A program made the translations under genes and the position numbers. From Chloroflexota bacterium (GTDB lineage: Bacteria; Chloroflexota; Anaerolineae; Aggregatilineales; Phototrophicaceae): DNA of 64,000 nucleotides. This document shows positions 33,367 through 40,768 of the stretch, piece by piece. The notes beneath the pieces were generated by a model that worked only from the letters and a program-made list of their open reading frames with translations, did no database searches and was not told the origin of the DNA. The first letter of the stretch is position 1. Every line of letters starts with the position of its first letter. The DNA lies in the NCBI GenBank assembly GCA_020161935.1, contig JAIUNI010000001.1:558001-622000 (forward strand), in the 5' to 3' direction.

Positions 33367-34626
33367 ATGGATATAAACCAAGCCGCCCGTATGATTGAGT
33401 GGCTCGACGAAGAAAGGCGACGCGATAAAGCGACAATCGCGACGCTTGAAGAACGTCTTGCCCAGCAGCAAGATACAATTACGATGCTCTCCAAGCGTAT
33501 TAACAGCATGGAGTCTGACCAAACGGTCATCCGCAGCCAAATAGCACCTTCAGGACGTGAGGGTGATTTGATTGAGCAGGTGCGTAAAGAAGTCCTGCAA
33601 CTGATTGAAAATGTCGAGTCCAAGCGACTGACAGCAGAGCGTGAGTCTGAACGCCGCGCGGATCTGGCGCGTGAGAACGTGATGCGCCCGGTGCGTGAGT
33701 TGACAGAAAAGCTGGATAAGCTCGAACGGCAGACGAGCACGATCCCCGGTTTTGAGGTCGAACGTGAACGGGTATCCGACACGGTTTCGTCGTTGCAGCA
33801 GCGGGTCGATGATTTATTCAAGAAGATTGAAGAACCTGACCGCCGGTTAGCGTTTTTGGAAGAACAACGCCGCCAAGACAGCCGCCGTGTTTCGGAAGTG
33901 CAGTCCGAAGTGCCGGAAATCCAAAAGCAGGTTGACAGCGTTCGGCCAAAATTGACCTTGTTGGAAGATTTGACGCTGCGAATTGAACGCCGTGTGCAGG
34001 ATGTTCAGAACAGTGAGCGTGAACGGCGCGAACAAATCCAGCAGTTTATTGACCAGCAAACGCTTCAGATTCAGCAACGTGACCAGCAGATTACCGAATT
34101 GGTCAAGCGGTTCGGTGAGCAAGACAGCCAGATGCAGCGGAATATTGAACGCTTTGAAACGTGGCAAGAAGCCTACCGTAACATGAAGAAGATCATTGAT
34201 GACTTTGAACGCATCGGTGATCGTTTGGAACGGCGCATCAATGAAGTGGCGGAAATGCAACGTTTGAGCGAGGAACGCTTCCGGCAAGAGTGGAATGACT
34301 GGACGGCTGATGACCAGAAACGTTGGAAGCAGTTCACGATTTCGAACGACGAAGTTTGGCGCAGCCACGACAAAGAGTTTGATCGTTTTGTGTCGAAGAT
34401 CACCGAGCTTGAAGCGATGTTCCCGCCGATACAAGACAGTTTAGGACGACTTTGGAGCCTTGAACGCGAACGGGCGCAGTTGTACCGCGAACGTTATCAA
34501 TCGCTGCTTCTGGAATACGATACGGGTTCAAAGGCGACGACTGTGAAGCTGCCGTCGGCAGTACCGAGCAACGGTACGACGAATGGTAACGGGAATCCTC
34601 CGGCGAACGGCAACGGTGGAACCTAA
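33367..34626 (+). CDS. Long coiled-coil protein, unknown function
   Basis: The 419-residue, highly charged protein is heptad-rich over about residues 10-390, with RMIEWLDEERRRDKATIATLE near the start and many Gln, Glu and Arg. It has no transmembrane segment or signal peptide. The tail is an Asn/Gly/Pro-rich low-complexity stretch. ATG 33367 has GGAGG 8 nt upstream; the frame to 33235 has no support. A TATAAT lies at 33315-33320. Similar single-gene coiled-coil proteins are seen in Chloroflexota. A structural or scaffolding role is only a guess. Confidence 0.8.
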   Translation: MDINQAARMIEWLDEERRRDKATIATLEERLAQQQDTITMLSKRINSMESDQTVIRSQIAPSGREGDLIEQVRKEVLQLIENVESKRLTAERESERRADLARENVMRPVRELTEKLDKLERQTSTIPGFEVERERVSDTVSSLQQRVDDLFKKIEEPDRRLAFLEEQRRQDSRRVSEVQSEVPEIQKQVDSVRPKLTLLEDLTLRIERRVQDVQNSERERREQIQQFIDQQTLQIQQRDQQITELVKRFGEQDSQMQRNIERFETWQEAYRNMKKIIDDFERIGDRLERRINEVAEMQRLSEERFRQEWNDWTADDQKRWKQFTISNDEVWRSHDKEFDRFVSKITELEAMFPPIQDSLGRLWSLERERAQLYRERYQSLLLEYDTGSKATTVKLPSAVPSNGTTNGNGNPPANGNGGT

Positions 34627-34660
34627 CTTATGAGAGGGCGATTGATGTTGTTAGTCGCCC

Positions 34661-35995
34661 TTAGTGTTCGGCGAGCGGGATTTCTTGAGGTTCTTCGATG
34701 CCGGGATGTTTATCCTCGACGCGCTCGATATGCGCCCCCAACGCACGCAGTTTTTCCTCGACACGTTCGTAACCCCGATCAATTTGGCGGATGTTGAAAA
34801 TCCGCGTTTGACCTTTTGCACCTAAAGCCGCCAATAGGATTGCCATACCCGCGCGAATGTCGGGGCTGGTGATATAAGGCTGGCCTTGAAGGCTGGTCGG
34901 GCCTTGCACGAGTACACGGTGCGGATCGAGCAGGGTGATACGCGCACCCATCCGAACGAGTTTGTCGGTGAAGAAGAAGCGGCTTTCGTACATCCAATCG
35001 TGGAACAGCACCGCACCCGCGCATTGGGTGGCGATGACGAGCGCGATACTCATCAGGTCAGGCGGGAAGGCCGGCCACGGTTGGGCTTTGATAATTGGCA
35101 TCCGGTTACCCATATCTGGCACGATGGTGAGCGATTGGGCGGCGGGTAGGAAGATGTCTTGACCGCGTGTTTCCCACTGGACACCCAAGCGAGCAAAGGT
35201 GAGAGCGATCATTTCAAGGTGCTGAGGGTCGGCATCGGTAATAAGCAGTTCGCCGCCTGTGAGGACTGCCGCGCCAATGAAGCTGCCGACTTCCATATAA
35301 TCCGCGCCGACACGGGCTTCTCCCCCATGAAGCTGATCGACCCCTTCGATTATGATTCGATTAGTCCCCGCACCTTCGATTTTTGCGCCGAGTGTGATGA
35401 GCATGGTGCAGAGGTCGAGAATATGCGGCTCACAGGCGGTGTTGCGGATCGTGGTTTTGCCCTTGGCGCGAACGGCAGCCATGATGGCGTTTTCGGTGGC
35501 GGTGACGCTGGCTTCGTTGAGGAGGATATCCGCCCCTTGTAAACCATCGGTTCGCATGATGAGTGTGTCTCTTTCGAGGGTGACAACTGCGCCGAGTTTT
35601 TGCAGAGCAATGGCGTGGGTATCTAAGCGGCGTTCACCGATGCTGTCACCACCGGGGATGGGGAGGCGAACCTGACCGCAGCGGGCGAGCATCGGACCCG
35701 CGAAGACGACACTGGCGCGGATTTTCGTGGCAAGTGCAGGGTCGAGATCGGAGGTGGTGATAGTGGCGGCATGGATGCGAACGGTGTTGTTATCCAGCCA
35801 AGTTACTTCGGCACCGAGCTGGCGCATGATGTCGAGGGTGATACGAACATCACCGATATTGGGCATGTTGCGAAGGGTGACAGGTTCTTCGGTCAGGAGG
35901 CAAGCCGGAATCATTTTGATGGCGGCATTTTTGTTACCACCGGCTTTGATCGTGCCGGAAATTGGGTGTCCACCTTCGATTACGAATTGTTCCAT
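34661..35995 (-). CDS. murA: UDP-N-acetylglucosamine 1-carboxyvinyltransferase, Asp variant
   Basis: The 444-residue protein catalyses the first committed step of peptidoglycan synthesis. K22 (GGNKNAA) and the RASVVFAGPMLAR segment match the family. The active-site loop reads PIPGGDSIGERRLDTHA, with D117 where most MurA have the Cys alkylated by fosfomycin. Asp at this site is known to keep activity and give intrinsic fosfomycin resistance in mycobacteria, chlamydiae and Borrelia. ATG 35995 is chosen; the frame to 36076 would overlap the divergent his promoter. A hairpin (34635-34661) sits at its 3' end. Confidence 0.95.
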   Translation of the reverse strand: MEQFVIEGGHPISGTIKAGGNKNAAIKMIPACLLTEEPVTLRNMPNIGDVRITLDIMRQLGAEVTWLDNNTVRIHAATITTSDLDPALATKIRASVVFAGPMLARCGQVRLPIPGGDSIGERRLDTHAIALQKLGAVVTLERDTLIMRTDGLQGADILLNEASVTATENAIMAAVRAKGKTTIRNTACEPHILDLCTMLITLGAKIEGAGTNRIIIEGVDQLHGGEARVGADYMEVGSFIGAAVLTGGELLITDADPQHLEMIALTFARLGVQWETRGQDIFLPAAQSLTIVPDMGNRMPIIKAQPWPAFPPDLMSIALVIATQCAGAVLFHDWMYESRFFFTDKLVRMGARITLLDPHRVLVQGPTSLQGQPYITSPDIRAGMAILLAALGAKGQTRIFNIRQIDRGYERVEEKLRALGAHIERVEDKHPGIEEPQEIPLAEH

Positions 35996-36036
35996 GCCAC
36001 TTATCCAATCGGTTACGCGGGCAGAATATCTTCTGT

Positions 36037-36064
36037 ATTGTAGCGGTTGCAGGTTCGTTGACAA
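36037..36064 (-). promoter_or_regulatory. Promoter for murA
   Basis: TTGTCA (36064-36059) and TACAAT (36042-36037) are 16 bp apart on the minus strand. Its -35 overlaps the -35 of the divergent his promoter. Confidence 0.5.
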
Positions 36065-36086
36065 CCCCATCGTCACTGGTTATACT
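36058..36086 (+). promoter_or_regulatory. Promoter for the his operon
   Basis: A perfect TTGACA (36058-36063) and TATACT (36081-36086) are 17 bp apart. Transcription should start near 36093, just before the leader ORF. Confidence 0.75.
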
Positions 36087-36115
36087 TGGCACATCTTAGG
36101 AGAAATTGGGTAGTC

Positions 36116-36169
36116 ATGCGTCTACATCATCATCTGAAGGCATATAGAAAACCTCCGGTGTTGGCCTGA
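36116..36169 (+). CDS. hisL: Candidate histidine leader peptide (17 aa)
   Basis: The ORF encodes MRLHHHLKAYRKPPVLA, with three consecutive CAT His codons at positions 4-6. AGGAG lies 12 nt upstream and the predicted transcription start about 23 nt upstream. The RNA around codons 2-5 (GTCTACATCA) can pair with TGATTGTAGAC over the stop region. An intrinsic terminator follows 34 nt after the stop, before hisH. This is the layout of ribosome-mediated attenuation. The peptide has only three His codons, against seven in enteric hisL, and no strong antiterminator is obvious. Confidence 0.65.
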   Translation: MRLHHHLKAYRKPPVLA

Positions 36170-36202
36170 TTGTAGACCGTCCCATTTGTTTTGCTACGTA
36201 TC

Positions 36203-36233
36203 ATCCCCGCACCCTGCGGGGATTTTTATTTTT
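36203..36233 (+). terminator. Candidate his attenuator terminator
   Basis: The 9-bp stem ATCCCCGCA / TGCGGGGAT has a 3-nt loop, followed by TTTTATTTTT. It lies between the leader ORF and the hisH ribosome binding site. Confidence 0.85.
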
Positions 36234-36248
36234 CGGAGGTGAGCGACA

Positions 36249-36863
36249 ATGCTGGCTGTGGTGGATTATGGCGCAGGGAATTTACGCAGCGTTCTCCATG
36301 CGTTGAGCTACTTAGGCGCGGAGAATATGCGGGTGGTACAGAATGGGCGCGATTTGAAGGGCGCGGACAAGATTATTCTGCCGGGGGTGGGGGCGTTCGG
36401 TGCGGGGATGGAGGAGCTTGCCAAGCGAAATCTGGTGCAGCCACTCAAGGACGCAGCTATCGCAGGTATCCCGATGCTGGGGATTTGCGTGGGGATGCAG
36501 TTTTTATTTGATACGAGCGACGAGATGGGGCAGTTTGACGGGTTGGGGATTATTCCGGGTTACGTGACACGCTTCCCGAAAATGGCTGACTTGAAAGTGC
36601 CACATATGGGATGGAACCAAGTGCGCCAGTGCCGCGCGTGCGAACTATTGGATGGCTTGACACCGGACAGCTACGGGTATTTCGTCCATAGTTACTACTG
36701 TACACCTACGCGACCGGAAGATGTGGTCGCCGAGGTCGATTACGGGATTCCGTTTACGGCGATTGTTCAACATGACAATGTTTATGGTGTTCAATTCCAC
36801 CCTGAAAAGAGCCAGACGATGGGACTGCAAATTTACACGAACTTCTTGAAGGTGGACGCATGA
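36249..36863 (+). CDS. hisH: Imidazole glycerol phosphate synthase, glutaminase subunit
   Basis: The 204-residue class I glutamine amidotransferase has VVDYGAGNLRSV and the oxyanion region LPGVGAFG. The nucleophile is C80 in GICVGMQ, and the His/Glu pair is in VQFHPEKSQ. It feeds ammonia to HisF. GGAGG sits 9 nt before the ATG. It is the first structural gene of a compact his cluster, and its stop overlaps hisA (ATGA). Confidence 0.96.
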   Translation: MLAVVDYGAGNLRSVLHALSYLGAENMRVVQNGRDLKGADKIILPGVGAFGAGMEELAKRNLVQPLKDAAIAGIPMLGICVGMQFLFDTSDEMGQFDGLGIIPGYVTRFPKMADLKVPHMGWNQVRQCRACELLDGLTPDSYGYFVHSYYCTPTRPEDVVAEVDYGIPFTAIVQHDNVYGVQFHPEKSQTMGLQIYTNFLKVDA

Positions 36864-37591
36864 TTATTTATCCAGCGATTGACCTGCGTGGTGGAAAAGT
36901 CGTGCGTTTGAAAGAGGGCGACCCGAACCGGCAGAAGGTATTTAGTGAGAACCCGATTGCTACGGCGGAAGAATGGATTGAGCAGGGAACAACATGGATT
37001 CATATGGTGAATTTGGACGGCGCGTTCGCCAGCACGAATGATAATCCGCGCATTTTGGAAGCGGTGGCTAAGTTCAACGTAAAGGTGCAGTTCGGTGGCG
37101 GGCTGCGTTCAATGGCTGACATCCAGAAGGCCATCGAGCAAGGGGCAAGCCGCGTGGTGCTGGGGACGGTAGCGATTGAAAATCCGGCGCTGGTTGCCGA
37201 GGCGGTTCAACGCTGGGGCAGCGAACGGATTTGCGTGGGGTTGGACGCACGGGACGGTAAAGTGACCACGCACGGTTGGCAGCAGAAGGCGGAGATTACC
37301 CCAACCGAATTGGGGAAGCAGATGAAGGCGTACGGATTGGAACACGCTTTATATACCGATGTGAACCGTGACGGACACTTGCAGGGTGTTAACGTCGAGG
37401 GGACGGCAGCGCTGGCGCGTGACACAGGGTTACAGGTGATCGCATCCGGCGGGGTGAGTTCGCTTGAGGACATTCGGCGGTTGAAGGCGACGGGCGAAGT
37501 CGCGGGAGCGATTACGGGCATGGCGTTGTACGAGGGTAAGTTCCAACTGCGCGAGGCGTTGGAGATCGCTGGGAGGCAAGATGCTGGCTAA
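36860..37591 (+). CDS. hisA: Phosphoribosylformimino-5-aminoimidazole carboxamide ribotide isomerase
   Basis: The 243-residue (beta/alpha)8 barrel starts [20 protein letters not shown], with the catalytic Asp in AIDLRGG. It has [14 protein letters not shown] and [15 protein letters not shown], which carries the second Asp, then [13 protein letters not shown] as a phosphate site. It isomerises ProFAR to PRFAR. It overlaps hisH by 4 bp and hisF by 11 bp. Confidence 0.96.
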   Translation: MIIYPAIDLRGGKVVRLKEGDPNRQKVFSENPIATAEEWIEQGTTWIHMVNLDGAFASTNDNPRILEAVAKFNVKVQFGGGLRSMADIQKAIEQGASRVVLGTVAIENPALVAEAVQRWGSERICVGLDARDGKVTTHGWQQKAEITPTELGKQMKAYGLEHALYTDVNRDGHLQGVNVEGTAALARDTGLQVIASGGVSSLEDIRRLKATGEVAGAITGMALYEGKFQLREALEIAGRQDAG

Positions 37592-38354
37592 ACGGATTAT
37601 CCCCTGTTTGGATGTGTTGAACGGGCGGGTGGTGAAGGGTGTGAACTTTGTCAACCTGCGGGATGCTGGCGACCCTGTGGAACAGGCGGCGGTGTATGAC
37701 CGCGAAGGGGCTGACGAACTGGTGTTTTTGGACATCACAGCCTCGCACGAGGGGCGGAACACCACGCTGGATATGGTGAGGCGGGTGGCGGATACGATCT
37801 TCATCCCGTTCTGTGTGGGCGGCGGTATCCGAACGGTCGAGGATATACGGGCGACACTTTTGGCCGGAGCGGACAAGGTTTCGATTAACAGCTCGGCGAT
37901 TAAGACCCCACAACTGATTAATGACGGGGCGTGGGGGTTTGGCAGCCAATGTATTGTGGTGGCGATTGACCCGAAGTGGGTGGACGGAAAGTGGGTCGTT
38001 CATATCAACGGCGGGCGCATCCCGACTGACAAAGAAGCGATTAGCTGGGCGAAGGAAGTTGAGGATCGCGGGGCGGGGGAAATCTTGCTCACCAGTATGG
38101 ATCGCGACGGGACGAAGGCGGGGTACAATCTGGAACTGACACAAGCGGTTTCTGAGGCGGTTGGTATCCCCGTGATCGCATCCGGCGGGGCGGGGAAGAT
38201 GAGCGACTTCTGTGAGGCACTGACCACGGCGAAGGCGGACGCAGCGCTGGCAGCGACTTTGTTCCACTACAACGAAATACGGATTGGTGACCTGAAGGGC
38301 TACCTGAATGAGCAGGGCGTACCGATACGGATGCACGGTTGGGAGGCGCTTTGA
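37581..38354 (+). CDS. hisF: Imidazole glycerol phosphate synthase, cyclase subunit
   Basis: The 257-residue barrel has the catalytic Asp in [18 protein letters not shown] and the second in [15 protein letters not shown]. The phosphate-binding loops are [12 protein letters not shown] and [11 protein letters not shown]. With HisH it makes imidazole glycerol phosphate and AICAR. The start lies within the last codons of hisA, preceded by GGGAGG. It ends in a TGATG junction with hisI. Confidence 0.96.
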   Translation: MLAKRIIPCLDVLNGRVVKGVNFVNLRDAGDPVEQAAVYDREGADELVFLDITASHEGRNTTLDMVRRVADTIFIPFCVGGGIRTVEDIRATLLAGADKVSINSSAIKTPQLINDGAWGFGSQCIVVAIDPKWVDGKWVVHINGGRIPTDKEAISWAKEVEDRGAGEILLTSMDRDGTKAGYNLELTQAVSEAVGIPVIASGGAGKMSDFCEALTTAKADAALAATLFHYNEIRIGDLKGYLNEQGVPIRMHGWEAL

Positions 38355-38677
38355 TGTTTGAGCAGATTAAGTGGGACGAGCGTGGGCTGGTTCCGGCGAT
38401 TGTTCAGGATGTGGATACGCAGCAGGTTTTGATGATGGCGTACATGAACGCGGAGTCGCTCCGGCTGACGCTTGAAAAAGGTGAAACCGTGTTTTGGAGC
38501 CGCAGCCGGAATGAATTGTGGCACAAAGGGGCGACTTCCGGTCATACACAAGCTGTTCATGAGATACGAGTGGATTGTGATGGTGACACGCTGCTGATCT
38601 TGGTTGAGCCGGAAGGGCCAGCCTGCCATACGGGCGAGGTGTCATGCTTTTTTGAGTTGTTGAAGGTTGGACAATAG
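38354..38677 (+). CDS. hisI: Phosphoribosyl-AMP cyclohydrolase
   Basis: The 107-residue protein starts at ATG 38354 in a TGATG junction, with GGAGG 6 nt upstream. Family motifs are [30 protein letters not shown] and DCDGD (metal-binding Asp residues, C75), then [10 protein letters not shown] (C91, C98 zinc ligands). It opens the adenine ring of PR-AMP. It is a stand-alone HisI. The PR-ATP pyrophosphatase gene hisE lies 470 bp downstream. Confidence 0.95.
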   Translation: MFEQIKWDERGLVPAIVQDVDTQQVLMMAYMNAESLRLTLEKGETVFWSRSRNELWHKGATSGHTQAVHEIRVDCDGDTLLILVEPEGPACHTGEVSCFFELLKVGQ

Positions 38678-38682
38678 AGATC

Positions 38683-38706
38683 GGAGGAGGCACGCCTCCT
38701 CCCTAC
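38683..38706. repeat. CCCTAC-type short palindrome after hisI
   Basis: The perfect 9-bp stem GGAGGAGGC / GCCTCCTCC with a 2-nt loop runs into CTAC. It directly follows hisI and may attenuate readthrough to hisE, although only GTTTTC follows. Confidence 0.65.
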
Positions 38707-38723
38707 AGGTTTTCGACACCGTT

Positions 38724-38914
38724 TTGCATTTTATCCGCCGAAATGGCAGGCGGGAGTGAGGGAGCAATCCGCTGAATTGTCATTTTGTGGCGGCGGGAGG
38801 TTCGGCTGGCGGCGCTGAAATGGCGCAAGTGCGGCAGAAGTGAGGGAGCGATCCGCCGCTACGCCATTTTGGTGCTGTTTCAGCGGAGTTGAGGGAAGAT
38901 GCCGCCGAAAATGC
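38724..38914 (+). repeat. Hairpin-array repeat, copy C core
   Basis: The block aligns with copies A and B: ATCCGCCGAAATGGC at the start, internal GTGAGGGAGC units, and GAGGGAAGATGCCGCCG at the end. It sits between hisI and hisE and separates genes that normally adjoin. Confidence 0.75.
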
Positions 38915-38925
38915 AAAGACATTTT

Positions 38926-38963
38926 TACCACAAAGACACAAAGGAAAGCAGAGATCACAAAGA
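38926..38963. repeat. CCACAAAG dispersed repeat, copy 4
   Basis: CCACAAAGACACAAAGG is followed by AGATCACAAAG, directly after hairpin-array copy C as in copy B. The rest of 38964-39147 is AT-rich, holds one short palindrome at 39010, and shows no gene. Confidence 0.6.
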
Positions 38964-39009
38964 ATATCCATCAATAAAATGATCGTGGTTGCACAGTCAG
39001 TTGGAAAAC

Positions 39010-39034
39010 GGGAGTGTCACAGACCCTCCCCTAC
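39010..39034. repeat. CCCTAC-type short palindrome
   Basis: GGGAG and CTCCC flank a short loop, followed by CTAC. It is a weaker member of the short-palindrome family. Confidence 0.4.
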
Positions 39035-39147
39035 AAATACAAATTTGCACCATAATATCATGTACTATGTGATGATTATTTAATAGTATATGAACAAGTG
39101 TTCTGTTTGTCAAGTTTGAATATTTAAACCAAATGGGTGAGGACATT

Positions 39148-39429
39148 ATGGCTGACATGCTGTATCTGTTAGAAGAATTTATCCACGAGCGCCGTGCGAA
39201 GCCGAAAGAAGGCAGTTACACGAACAGCTTATTTGCCGAGGGCGTGAACCGGATGGCGCAAAAAGTGGGTGAGGAAGCGACCGAGGTGATTGTGGCGGCA
39301 CTGGGGCAAGGGCGCGAGGCACAGATCGGGGAGCTTTCCGACCTGTTTTATCATACATTGGTGCTGATGACACATCTTAACATTACCTTAGAGGATGTGA
39401 GCGAGGAACTCCGCAAGCGGCACGGTTGA
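39148..39429 (+). CDS. hisE: Phosphoribosyl-ATP pyrophosphatase
   Basis: The 93-residue all-alpha NTP pyrophosphohydrolase has SYTNSLFAEGVNRMAQKVGEEATEVIVAAL, in which the EExxE-type acidic residues bind Mg2+, and GELSDLFYHTLVLM. It converts PR-ATP to PR-AMP, the second step of histidine synthesis. ATG 39148 has GAGG 6 nt upstream; ATG 39133 is less well placed. The gene is detached from hisI by a repeat-filled 470-bp gap and probably needs its own promoter. Confidence 0.94.
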   Translation: MADMLYLLEEFIHERRAKPKEGSYTNSLFAEGVNRMAQKVGEEATEVIVAALGQGREAQIGELSDLFYHTLVLMTHLNITLEDVSEELRKRHG

Positions 39430-39483
39430 AAAGCGGCTGCGGCATAATTCCCGAAAGTAAGTACAATCTAGGGTAGTGAAAGC

Positions 39484-39507
39484 GGACGCAGCAGGCTGCG
39501 CCCCTAC
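39484..39507. repeat. CCCTAC-type short palindrome after hisE
   Basis: CGCAGC and GCTGCG pair around a short loop, followed by CCCCTAC. It is the same family as the other short palindromes. Confidence 0.5.
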
Positions 39508-39572
39508 AAAAGCGAACTGATTGAGCGCACGGACAATCCCTATAACGTGGTAGGCAGATAGGGGAGTGAGGC

Positions 39573-40724
39573 ATGTTTGTGAACCGTCAACGACTGGAAC
39601 AAATCGAGGCTGATACACTGGCATCTTACGCGCTGTTGAGCCGCGACAGCCGAGGACGGCAGTATCACGACCCTGAGCCGCAGTACCGCACAGCCTTCCA
39701 GCGTGATCGTGACCGGATTGTGCATTCAGCGGCGTTCCGGCGGTTAGAGTACAAGACGCAAGTTTTCGTGAATGACGAGGGTGATTATTACCGGACGCGG
39801 CTGACGCATACCTTAGAAGTGGCACAAATCGGGCGAACACTGGCGCGGGCGTTGGCGGTGAATGAGGATCTGGTTGAGGTGATTTGCCTCGCGCACGATC
39901 TGGGACATACACCGTTTGGTCACGCGGGCGAGGGTGTACTGAATAAGCTGACACAGGCCAGCGGCGGATTTAACCACAACCACCAGAGCTACCGCGTGGT
40001 GACGCAGCTTGAGCGCCGGTATCCCGATTGGCCGGGGCTTAATTTGTCTTACGAGACGCTTGAAGGTATCGCCAAGCACGAAACTGAATACGACCTGAGC
40101 CATGTGGCGGGGTATGATGCAACAACACGCGGGAGTTTAGAAGCGCAGATCGCAAATGTCTCTGACGAGCTGGCTTATAACGCGCATGATCTGGATGATG
40201 GGTTGCAGGCGGGGTTGATTTCGCTGGATGATTTACAGGAACTCGACATCTGGCGGCGGGTGGTGGAGCAAGCGAATTGGAAGGGCAAGGCGCTGGATGA
40301 GATTACACGGCATTTGCTGATTCGCGAGCTGATCGGGATTGAGGTTGATGATGTGCTGCGGGCGACCAACCAGCGACTCGAAGCGCTGCAACCCAAGTCA
40401 CCGGCGGATATACAGAACCACAGCGAGCAAATTGTGGCGCACAGTGATGAACTTGTTGTGTTGAACCGCGCACTGAAAAAGTTCCTGTACCAGAAGATGT
40501 ACTTTCAGTTCCGTGTGATGCGGATGGCGACACGGGCGCAGCGATTTATCGAGCAAATTTTTACGAGCTATGTGCAGGAGCCGCGCCAACTGCCGAACGA
40601 ATATCAAGCACAGCTTGCAGACGTTCCAATCGAGCGCGTGGTGGCGGATTACATCGCGTCTATGACAGACCGGGGCGCTCTGTTAGAATATAGACGTTTG
40701 TTCGACCCGTTGATGAAGCCTTAA
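39573..40724 (+). CDS. dgt: Deoxyguanosinetriphosphate triphosphohydrolase-like protein
   Basis: The 383-residue HD-domain enzyme has RIVHSAAFRRLEYKTQVF and TRLTHTLEVAQIGRTLAR (first His). ICLAHDLGHTPFGHAGE gives the HD pair. SDELAYNAHDLDDGLQAG gives the final Asp. It hydrolyses dGTP or other dNTPs to the deoxynucleoside and triphosphate. It lies 44 bp before the Ser/Thr kinase gene and could be cotranscribed with it; no functional link is evident. Confidence 0.93.
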   Translation: MFVNRQRLEQIEADTLASYALLSRDSRGRQYHDPEPQYRTAFQRDRDRIVHSAAFRRLEYKTQVFVNDEGDYYRTRLTHTLEVAQIGRTLARALAVNEDLVEVICLAHDLGHTPFGHAGEGVLNKLTQASGGFNHNHQSYRVVTQLERRYPDWPGLNLSYETLEGIAKHETEYDLSHVAGYDATTRGSLEAQIANVSDELAYNAHDLDDGLQAGLISLDDLQELDIWRRVVEQANWKGKALDEITRHLLIRELIGIEVDDVLRATNQRLEALQPKSPADIQNHSEQIVAHSDELVVLNRALKKFLYQKMYFQFRVMRMATRAQRFIEQIFTSYVQEPRQLPNEYQAQLADVPIERVVADYIASMTDRGALLEYRRLFDPLMKP

Positions 40725-40768
40725 ATATGGTTATATTAAGCCAACAACTGAGGCAGATGGGATAACTC

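Noticed and set aside
35996..36076. Longer murA start at 36076
   Set aside because: The extra N-terminus has no family similarity and would cover the divergent his promoter. ATG 35995 begins the conserved MEQFVIEGGHPISG segment.
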